The notes beneath the pieces were generated by a model. That model saw only the letters and a program-made list of their open reading frames with translations. It did no database searches and was not told where the DNA came from. Below, one piece after another: positions 1-8,429 of a DNA stretch of 64,000 nt. The first letter of the stretch is position 1. Each line of letters starts with the position of its first letter. The position numbers and the translations under genes were made by a program. The stretch covers positions 1 to 64,000 of the forward strand of contig PBAX01000001.1 in the NCBI GenBank assembly GCA_002716385.1. Reading direction: 5' to 3'. The DNA comes from Phycisphaerae bacterium (GTDB taxonomy: Bacteria; Planctomycetota; Phycisphaerae; Phycisphaerales; SM1A02).

Positions 1-861
1 GAGCAGATCGACAAGTACGGAATCGGAAACGGTGTCTCCCTGATTCTGACCGCGGGCATCATTTCGCAGATGCCCAATGCGGTGGCCTATCTGGTCGCCG
101 AAACGGATCTGTCGCTTCAGGCAACCGAAGGCAGCATCGGAATCGTCGGGATCCTGTTCCTGATCGCGGCGTTCATCATCGTTGTGGCCGGTTCGATCCT
201 GATCACCGTGGCACAGCGAAGAATTCCGATCCAGCAGGCTCGCCATACTCGTGGTCGCAAGACCTATGGTGGTCAGCGTCATTATCTGCCGCTTCGAGTC
301 AATCACGCTGGCGTCATGCCGATCATCTTCGCCAGCTCGCTGCTGATCTTCCCAGCCACGTTCCTGGGCTATCTCAGCTCCTCGGTCTCTCCGGAGGCAC
401 CAGCCTGGTGGCAGACATTCGTCATCTTCATGAACGCCAATTTCCAGTTCGGTGAATATCCATACATCGTCTGTGAAATCGTCCTGATCTACTTCTTCAG
501 CTACTTCTGGACGACCGTCGTGTTCAGTCCGGATGAGATGTCGCAGCAGCTAAGGGAAAATGGAAGTTTCATCCCGGGTCTCCGTCCAGGTCCACGAACC
601 GCGGAATATCTTGAGACGGTAGTCGAGCGTATCACCTACGTCGGAGCCGGATTCCTGGCGGTCATCGCAGTCATCCCTTCGATGGTGGCTCGATATATGG
701 ATATTCCATTCTTCGTCGCCAGCTTCCTTGGCGGAACAGGCTTGCTGATCGTCGTCAGCGTTGGCCTGGACTTCATCCAGCGTATTGAAGCGAATCTATT
801 GATGAGAAATTATTCCGGTTTCCTCGGGTCCAACGACTCGAACAGGCCGGGTAGAGGATAG
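1..861 (+). CDS. secY: Protein translocase subunit SecY, C-terminal part (5' end outside window)
   Basis: SecY is the pore-forming inner-membrane subunit of the Sec translocon. The reading frame is open from base 1 and begins in a stretch resembling the conserved SecY GIGNGxSLI segment. It continues through several hydrophobic segments, the cytoplasmic loop with QRRIPIQQ and the FSPDEMS/LRENG region, and ends with the usual C-terminal MRNYSGFL-type tail. About 286 residues are visible, so the N-terminal third to half is missing off the left edge. It is followed after 22 bases by infA, the common order at the end of the spc operon. Identification is firm; only the start is unavailable. Confidence 0.96.
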   Translation, partial: EQIDKYGIGNGVSLILTAGIISQMPNAVAYLVAETDLSLQATEGSIGIVGILFLIAAFIIVVAGSILITVAQRRIPIQQARHTRGRKTYGGQRHYLPLRVNHAGVMPIIFASSLLIFPATFLGYLSSSVSPEAPAWWQTFVIFMNANFQFGEYPYIVCEIVLIYFFSYFWTTVVFSPDEMSQQLRENGSFIPGLRPGPRTAEYLETVVERITYVGAGFLAVIAVIPSMVARYMDIPFFVASFLGGTGLLIVVSVGLDFIQRIEANLLMRNYSGFLGSNDSNRPGRG

Positions 862-883
862 GGACCGAGTAAACGGGAGCAGT

Positions 884-1099
884 ATGGCCAAAGAAGAAAA
901 GATCACCCTTGATGCGGTTGTAACCGAGGCATTGCCAGATACTCGATTCAAGGTCGAGCTGGAAAACGGACAGGAGATCCTCGCGTACATCAGCGGTCGA
1001 ATGCGGAAGTTCTACATCCGAATTCTTCCAGGGGACAAGGTCAAGGTCGAACTGAGTCCTTATGACATGACGAAAGGCCGAATCGTCTATCGCCAGTGA
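884..1099 (+). CDS. infA: Translation initiation factor IF-1
   Basis: IF-1 binds the 30S A site and cooperates with IF-2 and IF-3 in initiation. The 71-residue product is the normal size for this single OB-fold protein. It carries the family signatures [25 protein letters not shown] and the closing [10 protein letters not shown] segment. The gene lies between secY and rpmJ, its standard position, and is probably cotranscribed with them. A GGGAG sequence precedes the ATG. Confidence 0.97.
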   Translation: MAKEEKITLDAVVTEALPDTRFKVELENGQEILAYISGRMRKFYIRILPGDKVKVELSPYDMTKGRIVYRQ

Positions 1100-1126
1100 C
1101 GATCGGCAGAGAGAACGGGTAAACGC

Positions 1127-1243
1127 ATGAAAGTTAAAAGCAGTATTCGACGCAAGACAACGGATTGCCAGATCGTGATCCGAAAGGGAAAGCGTTACAT
1201 CATCAACAAGAAGAATCCGAGGCTCAAGCAACGCCAGGGTTGA
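1127..1243 (+). CDS. rpmJ: 50S ribosomal protein L36, zinc-less form
   Basis: L36 is the smallest large-subunit protein and binds 23S rRNA near the peptidyl-transferase region. The 38-residue product starts [10 protein letters not shown] and ends with the family NPRxKQRQG tail. In zinc-binding L36 the ligands are Cys11, Cys14, Cys27 and His32. Here only Cys14 remains; the other positions read Thr11, Asn27 and Arg32. This is therefore a C-minus type L36 that should not hold zinc. The place between infA and rpsM is standard. Confidence 0.93.
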   Translation: MKVKSSIRRKTTDCQIVIRKGKRYIINKKNPRLKQRQG

Positions 1244-1285
1244 TCTTTCCTAATCGACTCAACGGCCCCGGAAGGAGCGAATGAG

Positions 1286-1663
1286 ATGCCACGTATTGCA
1301 GGTGTCGACATCCCAGAACGTAAGAAGGTGCGATATGCCCTTCGATATATCCATGGCATTGGCCCCAAGTTCGCTGATGAAATCCTTGCCAAGGCAGGGG
1401 TTGATCCAGAGAAGAAGGCCTCGGAGCTCACTGAGCCGGATGTCAGTCAGATCGCTACGGTCATCGACGAGGGTTACATCGTCGAAGGTGCCCTGAAGCG
1501 GCAGGTTGGTCAGAACATCCAGCGGCTCAGGGATATCCGCTCCTACAGAGGCGACCGTCATCGTCGTGGCCTTCCTACGCGTGGGCAGCGCACCAAGTGC
1601 AATGCTCGCACACGTAAGGGCCGTGCCAAGACCGTTGCTGGTAAGAAGGGTGTGAAGGGTTGA
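1286..1663 (+). CDS. rpsM: 30S ribosomal protein S13
   Basis: S13 sits in the head of the small subunit and contacts the P-site tRNA and 50S bridges. The 125-residue product begins [15 protein letters not shown] and contains the helix-two-turn-helix region. The conserved RSYRGxRHRRGLPxRGQRTKxNARTRKG block lies near the C terminus, followed by a lysine-rich tail. Length and order after rpmJ are normal. The 105 bases between this gene and rpsK are unusually long and hold two hairpins. Confidence 0.97.
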   Translation: MPRIAGVDIPERKKVRYALRYIHGIGPKFADEILAKAGVDPEKKASELTEPDVSQIATVIDEGYIVEGALKRQVGQNIQRLRDIRSYRGDRHRRGLPTRGQRTKCNARTRKGRAKTVAGKKGVKG

Positions 1664-1679
1664 TCCTGAATCGTGGAAA

Positions 1680-1743
1680 CGGGGTTTGAAGTGAACCCCG
1701 CCATTTGAACGCAAGGTTCCTGCCCGGCATGGGAGAAGGAACC
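1680..1743 (+). other. Two tandem stem-loops in the rpsM-rpsK spacer
   Basis: Stem 1 is CGGGGTT at 1680-1686 paired with AACCCCG at 1694-1700 around a 7-base loop. Stem 2 is GGTTCCT at 1715-1721 paired with AGGAACC at 1737-1743. Neither is followed by a T run, so a simple terminator is unlikely. They lie inside the alpha operon just above the rpsK start at 1769. An mRNA processing or translational control role is an inference only. Confidence 0.45.
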
Positions 1744-1768
1744 GTCGAAGCGAGGAAATGAGTTCGTT

Positions 1769-2140
1769 ATGAGCAAGAAGAAGGTAAGACGAAACGTCAT
1801 CAAGGCAATCGTGCATGTGCACGCCAGCTTCAACAACACGATCGTCACGTTCACCGATGTGAGCGGCGAGACGCTTTGTTGGGATTCGGCCGGGACGGTA
1901 GGGTTCAAGGGTGCCCGAAAGGCCACCCCGTTCGCGGCCACTCGTGCCGCGGAACGTGCGGCTTCCAAGGCGAAGCGGATGGGCGTTCGCGAAGTAGAGG
2001 TGCGCATCAAGGGTCCTGGCTCGGGACGTGAGGCTGCGGTCACCGGACTTGATCACGCTGGTCTCAGCATCACCGCGGTAGAGGATCACACCCCAATCCC
2101 GCATAACGGATGCCGTTCTCGCAAGCAGCGACGAGTCTGA
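1769..2140 (+). CDS. rpsK: 30S ribosomal protein S11
   Basis: S11 belongs to the platform of the small subunit, near the mRNA exit site. The 123-residue product has the classic [15 protein letters not shown] segment near the N terminus and the [11 protein letters not shown] segment. It ends with [18 protein letters not shown], the invariant S11 C terminus. In most bacteria rpsD follows directly. Here the next gene is rpoA after 148 bases, and rpsD is found alone at 51608-52207. Confidence 0.97.
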   Translation: MSKKKVRRNVIKAIVHVHASFNNTIVTFTDVSGETLCWDSAGTVGFKGARKATPFAATRAAERAASKAKRMGVREVEVRIKGPGSGREAAVTGLDHAGLSITAVEDHTPIPHNGCRSRKQRRV

Positions 2141-2165
2141 TTCGAGGAATTCAAGGATAAACACA

Positions 2166-2184
2166 GGCTGGCATGTGACCAGCC
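2166..2184 (+). other. Hairpin in the rpsK-rpoA spacer, where rpsD usually lies
   Basis: GGCTGG at 2166-2171 pairs perfectly with CCAGCC at 2179-2184 around a 7-base loop. No T run follows. The hairpin lies in the 148-base spacer that replaces rpsD in this operon. Its function is unknown. Confidence 0.35.
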
Positions 2185-2288
2185 GACTGCCTGGACACAG
2201 AAGGCGATCGTCACAAGGTGGCAGCGATTCGTCGAGAAACCAGACAGCATGCTGAAGCAGGCAAGTCCACCTGATTGGAAAGATAGAC

Positions 2289-3317
2289 ATGCATATTCGC
2301 TGGAGAGGATTGGAACTTCCCGCTCGCGTCGATCAGGACGCCAGCTCACAGAGCGATGGCTTTGGACGATTCATCGTCGAGCCATTCGAGCGAGGTTTCG
2401 GTACGACCATCGGCAACAGCCTTCGTCGGATTCTGCTCAGCAGCATCGAGGGCGCTGCCATCACTGGTATCACCATCAAGGGTGTTGACCACGAATTCAC
2501 GACCATGCCGGGTGTCATGGAGGATGTCACGGACCTGATTCTCAACCTCAAGGGTGTCGTGGTCAGCATGGACGGCGATGTGAACGATGTGAGGACCATG
2601 AAGCTTTCCGCCAATGGTCCTGGCGAGGTCAAGGCCGATCTCATCGAGGCCGATCCCAGCATCACGATTCACAACCCTGATCATGTCATCGCGACGCTCA
2701 CCGACAATGTCTCGCTCGACATCGAGCTGATGGTGAGGCGTGGCCGCGGATACGAGCCTGCATCTGACAAGTACACCAGAAGCAGTGATGATCAGGTAAT
2801 CGGCGAAATCCCGATGGACTCGGTCTTCAGTCCCGTTCAGCGTGTTCGCTATCGAGTCGAGGATACTCGAGTTGGTCAGAAGACCAACTACGATCGTCTC
2901 GTCCTCGATATATGGACCGATGGAACCATCAGTCCCGACATGGCTCTTGTCGAGTCGGCGAAGATTCTTCGAAAGCACCTGAATCCGTTCGTCCAGTTCG
3001 GCGAAATCGGAACCAGTGTCGTTTCGGAGGAAGCGGCGGCGGTTGCGGCCGTCGACGAGGAATTGATCAACAAGCTCAACATGTCCGTCATGGATCTGGA
3101 TCTGACCGTAAGGGCCAACAACTGTCTCGAGACCGCTCAGGTCGAGACCGTTGCGGAGCTTGTGGTAAGGGATGAGGCGTCATTGCTGGCCGTTCGCAGC
3201 TTTGGCAAGACCTCCCTGCGTGAAGTAAAGAAGAAACTGGAGGATCTGGGGCTCTCATTGGGAATGCAGCTTCCCGAGGGGTATCAGGCACCGGAAAGTA
3301 CGAGTGCACCACACTGA
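2289..3317 (+). CDS. rpoA: DNA-directed RNA polymerase subunit alpha
   Basis: Alpha dimerises to start polymerase assembly, and its C-terminal domain contacts UP elements and activators. The 342-residue product has the N-terminal dimerisation signature FERGFGTTIGNSLRRILLSSIEGAAI around residues 33-58. It also has the MRRGRGYEPA-like and DTRVGQ segments, and a C-terminal helix-hairpin-helix domain after about residue 265. That domain includes RSFGKTSLREVKKKLEDLGL. The length is within the usual range, and the gene is followed by rplQ as normal. Confidence 0.97.
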   Translation: MHIRWRGLELPARVDQDASSQSDGFGRFIVEPFERGFGTTIGNSLRRILLSSIEGAAITGITIKGVDHEFTTMPGVMEDVTDLILNLKGVVVSMDGDVNDVRTMKLSANGPGEVKADLIEADPSITIHNPDHVIATLTDNVSLDIELMVRRGRGYEPASDKYTRSSDDQVIGEIPMDSVFSPVQRVRYRVEDTRVGQKTNYDRLVLDIWTDGTISPDMALVESAKILRKHLNPFVQFGEIGTSVVSEEAAAVAAVDEELINKLNMSVMDLDLTVRANNCLETAQVETVAELVVRDEASLLAVRSFGKTSLREVKKKLEDLGLSLGMQLPEGYQAPESTSAPH

Positions 3318-3364
3318 TGGTGTCGAGGACCGGGCGTTGATCGTCCGGGGCCAGGAGCAGGATC

Positions 3365-4096
3365 ATGCGTAATCGAATTCATGGAAAACAGTTGAATCGA
3401 ACCAGCGCCCATCGTCGGGCAATGCTTCGAAATCTCGCGGCCGGGCTTTTTGAGCACGGTCAGATCGAGACCACTCGGCCCAAGGCCAAGGCTGTTCAGC
3501 CATTTATTGAGAAACTGATCACGACAGCCAAGCGTGGCACCTTCCACGCCAGGCGACAGATCGAGTCCAGCCTTACGGATCGAAAGATCCACAGCTGGGT
3601 CGCCGATCCCAATGTTCGTGACTCGGCCAAGGAGAATCCCTACTTCGATCTCCCCAGCGAGGAGGACATCAAGTTCACTCGTTACGGAGACGTCAAGAAG
3701 GCGCCGAGGCTCGTCCAGCATGTGATGACCAAGATCGCCCCTCGGTTTGCCGATCGTGATGGTGGTTACACCAGAATCGTCAGCACCGGCCGCCATCGTC
3801 TTGGAGATGGTGCGGATCTCGTCATTCTCCAGCTGGTGGGGGAGGAGAGCGGCCCCGAGATCGGCGGGGGAACATCGGGTCGACGCCGACAGGCGGACCG
3901 ACGTACGGCGTTCTCCAAGAGTCTGGCAGAAGGTCGGGGTGCCGGCACATCGACCGAAGAGGCCGAAGCTCCAGCTGAGGAGCCACCAGCTGAAGAGGTC
4001 GCCGAGGCACCGGCCGAGGAGGTCGTTGAGACCCCTGCCGAGCCAGTGGCCGAAGCCGATGCAGAAGCTGAGACCGAGGAAGATAAGAAGGACTGA
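3365..4096 (+). CDS. rplQ: 50S ribosomal protein L17 with a long acidic C-terminal tail
   Basis: L17 lies near the polypeptide exit tunnel. The N terminus (RNRIHGKQLNRTSAHRRAMLRNLA, then EQ/TTRPKAKAVQPFIEKLIT) and the IAPRFADRDGGYTRI core identify it. The product is 243 residues against about 120-200 for most L17 proteins. Extra length comes from an insert after about residue 65 and from a C-terminal tail of about 45 residues rich in Ala, Glu and Pro, with repeated PAEE-like units, ending in EEDKKD. It is the last gene of the operon, before a terminator-like hairpin. Confidence 0.94.
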   Translation: MRNRIHGKQLNRTSAHRRAMLRNLAAGLFEHGQIETTRPKAKAVQPFIEKLITTAKRGTFHARRQIESSLTDRKIHSWVADPNVRDSAKENPYFDLPSEEDIKFTRYGDVKKAPRLVQHVMTKIAPRFADRDGGYTRIVSTGRHRLGDGADLVILQLVGEESGPEIGGGTSGRRRQADRRTAFSKSLAEGRGAGTSTEEAEAPAEEPPAEEVAEAPAEEVVETPAEPVAEADAEAETEEDKKD

Positions 4097-4129
4097 TTCA
4101 GGTCCGCCCCAACCAAGCGACACGTGATC

Positions 4130-4158
4130 CCACCCCTTCCGGCTTCTGGAGGGGGTGG
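4130..4158 (+). terminator. Probable terminator after rplQ
   Basis: CCACCCC at 4130-4136 pairs perfectly with GGGGTGG at 4152-4158, with extra pairing possible inside the 15-base loop, and is followed by TTCCTT. It lies 34 bases after rplQ and 47 before pheS, a sensible end for the ribosomal operon. The T tract is short, so efficiency is uncertain. Confidence 0.6.
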
Positions 4159-4205
4159 TTCCTTAGAGGGGTGAACTCCCCGTCCGGCTCCGAGATACAC
4201 TGTCC

Positions 4206-5189
4206 ATGCCCATGACCGAGAACATCGACACCATCGAGTCCGAAGCACTGGCCGCTCTCAAGGAGGCCGGCGATGATGCTTCACTGGAAAAATGGCGAAT
4301 TGCCTGGCTTGGCAGCAAGGGGCGTCTGAAATCCCTCATGGCCGGCATGAAGACCTGTACTCCGGAGGAGCGTCCGGTCTTCGGGCAGCGGATGAATGCC
4401 CTGAAGAAGACGCTCGAATCCGCATTCAAGTCGGCGGGTGCCGAGACGACTCCATCATCCGGTCCGCCCATCGACATCACCGAGCCGGGCCTGCCTGCCG
4501 GACTTGGTCGGCAGCATGTGCTGTCGAGAACCGTTGATGAGATCATCGACGTCTTTTCGCGAATGGGATTCACCGTAGCGGAAGGTCCGGAGGTCGAGGA
4601 TGAATGGCACAACTTCAATGCCTTGAACATGCCCGAATCCCATCCGGCGCGTGAGCCATCCGACAATTTTTTCCTCGATGGAGGCGGCATGCTGAGGACC
4701 CAGACATCAACTGTCCAGGTCCGTGTCATGGAGAATACGCCACCACCGATCCGGGTCATCTCCCCGGGTCGTGTCTACAGGCCCGATACGCATGATGCGA
4801 CGCACTACAGCATGTTCCATCAGGTCGAAGGTCTCTGGGTGGACAAGGGCGTCACGATCGTCGACTTGAAGGCGACGCTGTTCAACTTCGCCAGAACGTT
4901 CTTCGGTCCCGAGGCCGACATCCGAATGCGGCCCAGCTTCTTCCCGTTCACCGAGCCTTCGGCGGAGGTGGACATGTGGATGCCGGTACGAGGGAAGATG
5001 CAGTGGGTTGAGCTTGGTGGTTGTGGAATGGTCGATCCGAACGTGTTCGAGGCGGTCGGCTACGATCCCGAGATCTGGTCGGGATTCGCCTTTGGTCTGG
5101 GCATCGAGAGAATCGCCATGCGCAAGTTTGCGATCCCGGACATTCGATGGTTGTTTGAAAACGATGCCCGATTCCTGAGGCAGTTCTGA
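4206..5189 (+). CDS. pheS: Phenylalanine--tRNA ligase subunit alpha
   Basis: PheS carries the class II catalytic core of the PheRS heterotetramer. The 327-residue product has an N-terminal coiled-coil arm with WLGSKGRL. The class II core follows, with GFTVAEGPEVEDEWHNFNALNMPESHPAR, motif 2 (VRVMENTPPPIRVISPGRVYRPDTHDATHYSMFHQVEG) and motif 3 (GFAFGLGIERIAMRKFAIPDIRWLFENDARFL). ATG codons at 4206 and 4212 are both possible starts. The beta subunit gene pheT normally follows, but the next gene here is an unrelated membrane protein, so pheT must lie elsewhere. Confidence 0.96.
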   Translation: MPMTENIDTIESEALAALKEAGDDASLEKWRIAWLGSKGRLKSLMAGMKTCTPEERPVFGQRMNALKKTLESAFKSAGAETTPSSGPPIDITEPGLPAGLGRQHVLSRTVDEIIDVFSRMGFTVAEGPEVEDEWHNFNALNMPESHPAREPSDNFFLDGGGMLRTQTSTVQVRVMENTPPPIRVISPGRVYRPDTHDATHYSMFHQVEGLWVDKGVTIVDLKATLFNFARTFFGPEADIRMRPSFFPFTEPSAEVDMWMPVRGKMQWVELGGCGMVDPNVFEAVGYDPEIWSGFAFGLGIERIAMRKFAIPDIRWLFENDARFLRQF

Positions 5190-5226
5190 TGGAACTGCTT
5201 GAAACGCCTTATCTGGAGTTCAACTG

Positions 5227-5994
5227 ATGACCAGTCCCTTGCGATCAACTAATGACGGAAACAGTGGCGGTATGTCACAGGTCCCCGTCGAGGCAGAGCC
5301 GACGCTTGCCAAGAAGAAGCCCAAGAGCTGGCATGGGGTGGTTGGCACGTTGTCGATCATCATCGGTGTTCTGGGTCTGGTCTGCTGGGGTTGCGATTCG
5401 GTTAACAATGCGTTTGCTGGGGCTGCTACGTCATTTGAATCCAGTAGCACTGTGGTGGCACAATCCTCAAACAGCACCGTTGCTGACACCGGCGCCAGTG
5501 CCACTGCAAACGGCAATTCGACTGAAACGGCATTTGCGCCTGAGCCCGTCTCCGCGGCAGGTCAGGGTGGCGTGTTAGACATAGTCATCGGTTTCGTCTC
5601 GTTTCTACTTTCAATCATGCTGTTGGTGGGGGGCATCGGTCTTGTCAATCGCAAGCCGTGGTCACGCTCGACATTGATATTCTGGGCCTGGCTCAAGATC
5701 CTTCTCACGATCATTTGGATCATCGTCTACTTCAGTCTGATCGACGATCAGATTCCGATGATCCAAGAAGAGATGAGAAGAAGCATGCAGGAACAGGGCA
5801 ATGGTGATCAGGCAGAGGTCTTCATTGGCTGGATCAAGCCGATTATCACAACCATCATCATTCTCATGGGCCTCTTCTTACTCGCATGGCCTCTGTTTCT
5901 GGTGTTCTTCCTTGGTCGAGACAAGATCAAGAATGAGACAGATGGTTGGGGCGGTGGTTTGCAGCAGGACATCGATGGTTGGAATGGCGGATGA
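5227..5994 (+). CDS. Multi-pass membrane protein of unknown function
   Basis: I do not recognise this 255-residue protein. It has about four hydrophobic segments, near residues 38-57, 115-138, 147-170 and 200-235. A long Ser/Thr/Ala/Asn-rich low-complexity stretch between the first two (about residues 60-110) is probably extracytoplasmic. The C terminus is glycine and tryptophan rich (GWGGGLQQDIDGWNGG). Its stop overlaps the tyrS start as ATGA, so translation of tyrS is probably coupled to it. Nothing in the sequence ties it to tRNA charging. Confidence 0.7.
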   Translation: MTSPLRSTNDGNSGGMSQVPVEAEPTLAKKKPKSWHGVVGTLSIIIGVLGLVCWGCDSVNNAFAGAATSFESSSTVVAQSSNSTVADTGASATANGNSTETAFAPEPVSAAGQGGVLDIVIGFVSFLLSIMLLVGGIGLVNRKPWSRSTLIFWAWLKILLTIIWIIVYFSLIDDQIPMIQEEMRRSMQEQGNGDQAEVFIGWIKPIITTIIILMGLFLLAWPLFLVFFLGRDKIKNETDGWGGGLQQDIDGWNGG

Positions 5995-7307
5995 CCACCA
6001 AGGGATATCTGGAAGAACTCGAGTGGAGAGGTCTGGTCCACCAGACAACGGCTGAAGACGAGCTGTCGGCCTTCCTCGCGTCCGGTCAGCGTGTCGGCTA
6101 CTGCGGGTTCGATCCGACCAATGACAGTCTGACCATCGGCAATCTCATGCCGATCATGCTGCTTGGTCATCTTCAGCGGCATGGTCATCAGCCCATAGTG
6201 CTGATGGGCGGTGGAACTGGATTGATCGGCGATCCATCTGGAAAGGATGCCGAGCGTACATTGCAGACGCGAGAACAGGTCGAGTCGAATGTGAAGTCCT
6301 GTAGTCGGATCTTCGAGCGTGTCCTCGATTTCGATTCCTCGAACTCCAATGCCGCCGTGATGGTGAACAACGTCGACTGGCTCGAGAAGCTTGGTTTCCT
6401 CGAGGTGCTGCGTGACGTCGGCAAGCACTTCTCCGTCAATGCCATGATCCAGAAGGATTCCGTCCGGGATCGACTGGAGAACCGTGAGCAGGGGATCTCC
6501 TATACCGAGTTCTCGTACATGCTCCTCCAGGCCTACGACTTCCTGCATCTTCGTCGCAGCCATGACTGCACGCTGCAGATAGCCGGCTCCGATCAGTATG
6601 GAAACATCGTCTGCGGCATCGATCTGATTCGACGCGACATGATCGATCAGTCCGAAGACGAGCCGCGTGGGTATGGGATCACCGGCCCTCTGGTGACAAA
6701 GGCCGATGGGACAAAGTTCGGAAAATCCGAATCGGGTGCCGTCTGGCTGACCGCGGAACGGACCAGTCCCTACGCCTTCTACCAGTTCTGGCTGAATGCC
6801 TCGGATGAGGATGCCGGGAAGTACCTCCGCTTCTTCACCTTCCTTGATCGGGATGCGATCGAGGATGTAGAGGCCAGACATACGGAAAAACCGCACGAGC
6901 GTCTCGCTCAGCGTGTGCTGGCCGAGGAAGTCACCCGGATGATCCATGGGCAGGATGAACTGGACCGCGCGCAGGCTGCTGCCGGGGCGCTGTTCGGTGG
7001 TGATATCAGTGGTCTGGACGAGGTGCAGTTGAAGGATGTCTTCGCCGACGTTCCGCATTCATCTCACTCCAAGGATTCACTAGGTCAAGGAATGTTGCTG
7101 GTCGATCTGCTTCCGGAGACGTCTCTGGCCGGTTCCAAGCGTGAGGCCAGAGAGTTTCTGAAGAATGGTTCCATCTCCATCAATGGGCAGAAGCTTGATG
7201 GGGGATCGGCGCTTGAGCATCAGCTCTCGGCGGATGATCTGCTCTATGGTCGCTCGATCCTGCTTCGTAGAGGCAAGAAGGCCTGGCACGCCACCGAGTG
7301 GACCTGA
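5991..7307 (+). CDS. tyrS: Tyrosine--tRNA ligase
   Basis: TyrRS is a cytoplasmic class I synthetase. The start at ATG 5991 overlaps the previous stop by four bases and gives a 438-residue product. The Rossmann core shows YCGFDPTNDSL, GGGTGLIGDPSGK, SYTEFSYMLLQAYDF, the tyrosine-site AGSDQYGNI and the KFGKSESGAVWL signature loop that stands for KMSKS. An S4-like RNA-binding domain occupies the C terminus (SKREAREFLKNGSISINGQ). The HIGH motif reads TIGN. The rest of the enzyme looks intact. Confidence 0.95.
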   Translation: MTTKGYLEELEWRGLVHQTTAEDELSAFLASGQRVGYCGFDPTNDSLTIGNLMPIMLLGHLQRHGHQPIVLMGGGTGLIGDPSGKDAERTLQTREQVESNVKSCSRIFERVLDFDSSNSNAAVMVNNVDWLEKLGFLEVLRDVGKHFSVNAMIQKDSVRDRLENREQGISYTEFSYMLLQAYDFLHLRRSHDCTLQIAGSDQYGNIVCGIDLIRRDMIDQSEDEPRGYGITGPLVTKADGTKFGKSESGAVWLTAERTSPYAFYQFWLNASDEDAGKYLRFFTFLDRDAIEDVEARHTEKPHERLAQRVLAEEVTRMIHGQDELDRAQAAAGALFGGDISGLDEVQLKDVFADVPHSSHSKDSLGQGMLLVDLLPETSLAGSKREAREFLKNGSISINGQKLDGGSALEHQLSADDLLYGRSILLRRGKKAWHATEWT

Positions 7308-7308
7308 T

Positions 7309-7827
7309 TCAGGATTGCGGTGGCAGCTCCTCCGAGTAGATCACCTCGAAGTGTTCGCAGAGGACCGGCATGTCGAGTGAAGGTTCATGGCCTATGGCTG
7401 GCAACACTCTCGAGTAGTAGGCCCAGTGATATGTTCTCCAGTTCTGGAGTACCTGTTCGTCGGGTAGATCGAGCGGTTCATGTTCCCCCTCGGCCCGGGC
7501 GAACTCCGCAGTGACGTTCTCGTAGGTGGTCTGCTGGACCTTGATTGTTTCGATGATGCATCGTGGTGTTCCGGATCCATCAAGCGCGAGCGTGAGCATG
7601 CTGGGTTCGATCGGGGAGTCCTGTTCCTTCTCCCAGCTCCAGAGATCGGTGCATGTGGCCGTCTTGGTTCCGGCCAATACGAGTGCCAGCAACTGATCCT
7701 GAAGCTCGGGTGAATCGCCGAAGACATCGACCACGATGTCATCGGGATTGATATCCGATCTGCCCGATGACTTCAGGAAGCGATCGATGAAGTCCTGGAT
7801 TGCCGGTGATTTTCTGTTTGGAATCAT
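7309..7827 (-). CDS. ASCH domain protein
   Basis: The 172-residue product matches the ASCH fold, an RNA-binding-like beta barrel related to PUA. Visible signatures are LVLAGTKTATCTDLWSWE, a Gly/Pro-rich stretch ending in RCIIETIKVQQTTYENV, EFARAEGEHEP and the closing DMPVLCEHFEVIYSE. Members act in RNA metabolism or coactivation, and some bacterial ones are amidohydrolases; the substrate here cannot be deduced. The ATG overlaps the stop of the upstream membrane protein gene (ATGA), so the two form a small operon. It ends 2 bases from the convergent tyrS. Confidence 0.8.
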   Translation of the reverse strand: MIPNRKSPAIQDFIDRFLKSSGRSDINPDDIVVDVFGDSPELQDQLLALVLAGTKTATCTDLWSWEKEQDSPIEPSMLTLALDGSGTPRCIIETIKVQQTTYENVTAEFARAEGEHEPLDLPDEQVLQNWRTYHWAYYSRVLPAIGHEPSLDMPVLCEHFEVIYSEELPPQS

Positions 7828-8339
7828 GCTGAGAAGATCGCAGAGATGGAGAAGTACCCGAGAAGTCCGGTTTGAATGAGGATGGTGATGAGTCTCTGGA
7901 TGTTGATGCGCCCATCGGGGCGATCAATCAGGACAAGTACCCCAACCTGCAGGAAGTACAAGGCATAGGCGAGTACGAAGGCGGCACTCACGACATCGTC
8001 ACAGCCGAGTGAAACGGCGAGGATCGCGGGTATGCCGATCGCTAGATTGGCGAAGCCGACTTCGATCTGGAAGTTGTTGCGTCGGCCCTGATCCCATCCC
8101 ATCCGGATGGCATCGCTTCGATGGAACACCGAGTGTCGAATCATCGAGATGATCCCAACCACGCCCACCGACAACAGGGCGACCGGCCGAATGGCGACTT
8201 CCGCTCCATCTGAGCCGAGCCTCATGAAGCCAATGAAGTAGCCGATGCAACCTGAAGCATAGGTGGCGAGCATGAGAATCCGTGCGATTCGAGGGTTTGA
8301 CCATCGGGCTTCTGTATGGGCGGTCTTCATTGTGTCCAT
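7824..8339 (-). CDS. Four-helix membrane protein of unknown function
   Basis: The 171-residue product has about four to five hydrophobic segments, near residues 18-37, 50-66, 93-110, 113-135 and 146-170. No catalytic motif is visible. FQIEVGFANLAIGIPA in the middle resembles small DUF6790-like integral membrane proteins, but that is a weak impression. Translation of the downstream ASCH gene appears coupled through an ATGA overlap. Confidence 0.65.
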   Translation of the reverse strand: MDTMKTAHTEARWSNPRIARILMLATYASGCIGYFIGFMRLGSDGAEVAIRPVALLSVGVVGIISMIRHSVFHRSDAIRMGWDQGRRNNFQIEVGFANLAIGIPAILAVSLGCDDVVSAAFVLAYALYFLQVGVLVLIDRPDGRINIQRLITILIQTGLLGYFSISAIFSA

Positions 8340-8429
8340 GAATCAGCTTTATCGGTGTTTTTTGAATCGGGAGTATCGCAAGATTCACGATGGAGTATTG
8401 TCAATCCCAGCTGTTTAAGATGCGTGGTC

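Noticed and set aside
3950-4090. Possible minisatellite in the rplQ 3' end
   Set aside because: The units are imperfect at DNA level and simply encode an Ala/Glu/Pro-rich tail.
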